A stretch of DNA of 26,506 nucleotides. It comes from CAXQRU01 sp964226685. Its GTDB lineage: Bacteria > Pseudomonadota > Gammaproteobacteria > Pseudomonadales > Cellvibrionaceae. Of the stretch, positions 25,151-26,506 are shown one piece after another; position 1 is the first letter of the stretch, and each line of letters starts with the position of its first letter. A program made the position numbers and the translations under genes. Location: the NCBI GenBank assembly GCA_964226685.1, contig CAXQRU010000076.1, forward strand, positions 1 through 26,506, given 5' to 3'. The notes beneath the pieces were generated by a model, which did no database searches, was not told the origin of the DNA, and was given only the letters and a program-made list of their open reading frames with translations.

Positions 25151-25795
25151 TTAAAGGACGATCTGTACTTCAGGTGGTGGCGGTGGCAAAGTATTATTCA
25201 TTGAATCATCGATACCAGCACTCATAGAACCAGCAGAAATTGAATCACTGACCCATTTGAAGAACTGAGCAAACGCAGAGCTATCCATATTATCTAACGC
25301 GACTACCTTGTCAGTGATTTTCTTCAAATAATCACTGTTGGCTTTAGGCCCAGCCGCACAAGCAATGATTTCGGCAAATTGACAATCTTTTAACTTAGGT
25401 ACTGCCTCATTAAATACTTGTAAGTCTGAGGGTGAGCCGTCCGTCATAATAAACAGCATCGGACGAAAATCCCCCTTGGCCTCTTCAGAGGTTTTAACCA
25501 CATTAGCTTTGACTTTTTCAATCAAAAACTCTAAACCTTCGCCCATATGCGTCGCACCAGATCGTGGCAATTCGATATCACCGACTTGAGCCTCCTCAAG
25601 GGGAGTTAATGGTAAAAGCTCTTTTACCTCACGATCAAAGGTAATTAACGAAATATGAACCGATTCCAATGCATAGGGATCTTGTCTCAGGGCTGAAAGC
25701 ATCGAAGAAATGCCCACATTAACCGCATGAATCGGCTCTCCATGCATGGAGCCAGAGCTATCTATTAGTAAATAAACTGGGAGTCTTCTACTCAT
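25151..25795 (-). CDS. vWA-domain protein, TerY/YegL-like
   Basis: A 214-residue stand-alone vWA protein similar in length to E. coli YegL. The MIDAS residues are present: LIDSSGSM (D-x-S-x-S), Thr in SGATHMGEG and Asp in MTDGSPSD. The last 15 residues form an unusual PPPPPP stretch ending VQIVL, a possible docking tail. I chose the ATG at 25795 (MSRRLP) because GAGG lies about 8 bases upstream, and the longer form adds only MRFI, whose codons contain that site. It ends 18 bases before the second vWA gene and lies 54 bases after the TerD gene. Role by family: metal-binding adaptor in tellurite/stress-type Ter systems. Confidence 0.92.
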   Translation of the reverse strand: MSRRLPVYLLIDSSGSMHGEPIHAVNVGISSMLSALRQDPYALESVHISLITFDREVKELLPLTPLEEAQVGDIELPRSGATHMGEGLEFLIEKVKANVVKTSEEAKGDFRPMLFIMTDGSPSDLQVFNEAVPKLKDCQFAEIIACAAGPKANSDYLKKITDKVVALDNMDSSAFAQFFKWVSDSISAGSMSAGIDDSMNNTLPPPPPEVQIVL

Positions 25796-25849
25796 GATAA
25801 ACCTCATTTGTATGGAGATACCGAAGTATCTCCTAATTTAAGAATCGAA

Positions 25850-26455
25850 TTATAGATAACGCTCTTGTACTGTTCTAACTGTACCCGGTAAATCTCTATC
25901 AATAGTCACATCACCGATGGCGGTAAATTTCCATTGTCCATCTTTCTTATAGAGTTTACCCATGACCATTGAAACTGAGCCAGCAAATTTTGGATCGTTA
26001 GCAATATCAAAAGTCGCATGAACGGTATCAACACGAGTCGGAGTCCCCTCAAAAAGGCGAATGGATGCAAAAGGAATGTCTTTAAAATCTTGTTGCTGAA
26101 ATGAGTTTAGAACAAAGACAATTTGTTCAACTTGAGGGGCCACATGATCAAGACTGACCACAATAACCTCATTATCAAGACCATCATCACCGTCGACATC
26201 GCCAGTTCGATCATCACCAGAATGCTGAATGCCTTGCCCTCTTAAATTATTAAAAAAGACGACTTCGTGTAACTCTTTACTGGCCGTAAATGTTGCACAA
26301 CTCGCATCGAGATCAACGGCTACTTTTTTCTTGCCGCCAAAGAAACCTTTTTTTTCCATTGCGCCCCAGTTAACACCAACGCACATTTGCTTAATTTGGC
26401 TGCCGTCATCTTTTTCTAAACTGATTCGCTGCCCTTTTTGTAGTGAAACTGCCAT
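25850..26455 (-). CDS. TerD-domain protein (tellurite/stress response family)
   Basis: A 201-residue TerD-family protein. TerD proteins are Ca2+-binding cytoplasmic proteins tied to tellurite resistance and general stress. The N-terminus ISLEKDDGSQIKQMCVGVNW, the VDLDAS motif at about 47-52 and the acidic loop HSGDDRTGDVDGDD at about 78-91 match the family's calcium sites. The C-terminus continues into the second beta-sandwich half (FASIRLFEGTP, GKLYKKDGQWKF, then VQERYL). An extra short basic insert (KKGFFGGKKK) near 35-44 precedes the first metal motif. The ATG at 26455 has GGATAG 5 bases ahead. It is the first complete gene of the minus-strand module. Only 32 genomic bases remain upstream, so further Ter genes may lie beyond the fragment. 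Confidence 0.93.
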   Translation of the reverse strand: MAVSLQKGQRISLEKDDGSQIKQMCVGVNWGAMEKKGFFGGKKKVAVDLDASCATFTASKELHEVVFFNNLRGQGIQHSGDDRTGDVDGDDGLDNEVIVVSLDHVAPQVEQIVFVLNSFQQQDFKDIPFASIRLFEGTPTRVDTVHATFDIANDPKFAGSVSMVMGKLYKKDGQWKFTAIGDVTIDRDLPGTVRTVQERYL

Positions 26456-26487
26456 TTTTCTATCCTCTTTTTATCGGTTGATTTTAT

Positions 26488-26506
26488 AGATCGGAAGAGC
26501 GTCGTG
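26488..26506. other. Illumina adapter remnant (right end)
   Basis: AGATCGGAAGAGCGTCGTG matches the start of the reverse-complemented TruSeq read-1 adapter. Genomic sequence ends at about 26487. Confidence 0.97.

Noticed and set aside
19347..26455. Classical tellurite-resistance operon (terZABCDE)
   Set aside because: Only one TerD-domain gene is visible and no terB or terC. The content matches the TerY-P/yegLKI type. Genes beyond the fragment end cannot be judged.
1..26506. Mobile element, prophage, CRISPR array, tRNA or rRNA
   Set aside because: I saw no transposase, integrase, terminal inverted repeats, spaced identical repeats, or tRNA/rRNA-like sequence in any gap. The gene order in the centre is conserved chromosomal synteny.

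Overview
The window reads as chromosomal DNA of a gammaproteobacterium with a GC content in the low-to-mid 40s by eye. The block yqiA-parE, cpdA, yqiB, nudF and divergent tolC has the same order as in Escherichia coli. RapA, RlmG, an FtsN-like protein and a one-chain L-serine dehydratase also fit this class. I cannot name the genus. Both ends (1-22 and 26488-26506) are Illumina adapter sequence, so this is probably a complete assembled fragment whose first and last genes are cut by the library, not by biology.

Layout. (1) 23-5743, minus strand: a five-gene operon whose four junctions are all 4-base ATGA overlaps. In transcription order it encodes a membrane-anchored Gln-rich protein, a MoxR AAA+ ATPase, a secreted/membrane protein with an amidotransferase-like central region, an ABC ATPase and a truncated ABC-2 type permease. 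It looks like an uncharacterised envelope system. (2) 5826-10997, minus strand: a DUF805 membrane protein, then the housekeeping set parE, yqiA, cpdA, yqiB, nudF. (3) 11027-16176: tolC (only 29 bases from divergent nudF), an ftsN-like SPOR gene, rlmG on the minus strand, L-serine dehydratase, and a small lipoprotein bounded by strong hairpins. (4) 16339-19181, minus strand: rapA preceded by a 60-residue Cys-pair protein. (5) 19347-26455, minus strand: a Ter-type phosphorylation module of seven genes. In order these are a TerD-domain protein, a TerY/YegL-like vWA protein, a vWA protein with a Cys-rich tail, a PP2C phosphatase with an extra N-terminal domain, a Ser/Thr kinase with a zinc ribbon and FHA-like tail, a ClpP-fold serine-protease-like protein, and a lipoprotein. 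A probable intrinsic terminator follows.

How they work together. In region 5 the vWA, phosphatase and kinase form the 'TerY-P triad' known from comparative genomics and resembling E. coli yegL-yegK-yegI. Here it is joined to TerD, a predicted ClpP-class protease and a lipoprotein, which suggests a Ca2+/metal-sensing, phosphorylation-controlled stress system with a proteolytic output. This is the best candidate in the window for an undescribed system. Region 1 is the second candidate: a MoxR chaperone wired to an ABC exporter without the usual DUF58/vWA partners. No tRNA, rRNA, CRISPR array, insertion sequence or prophage gene was seen.
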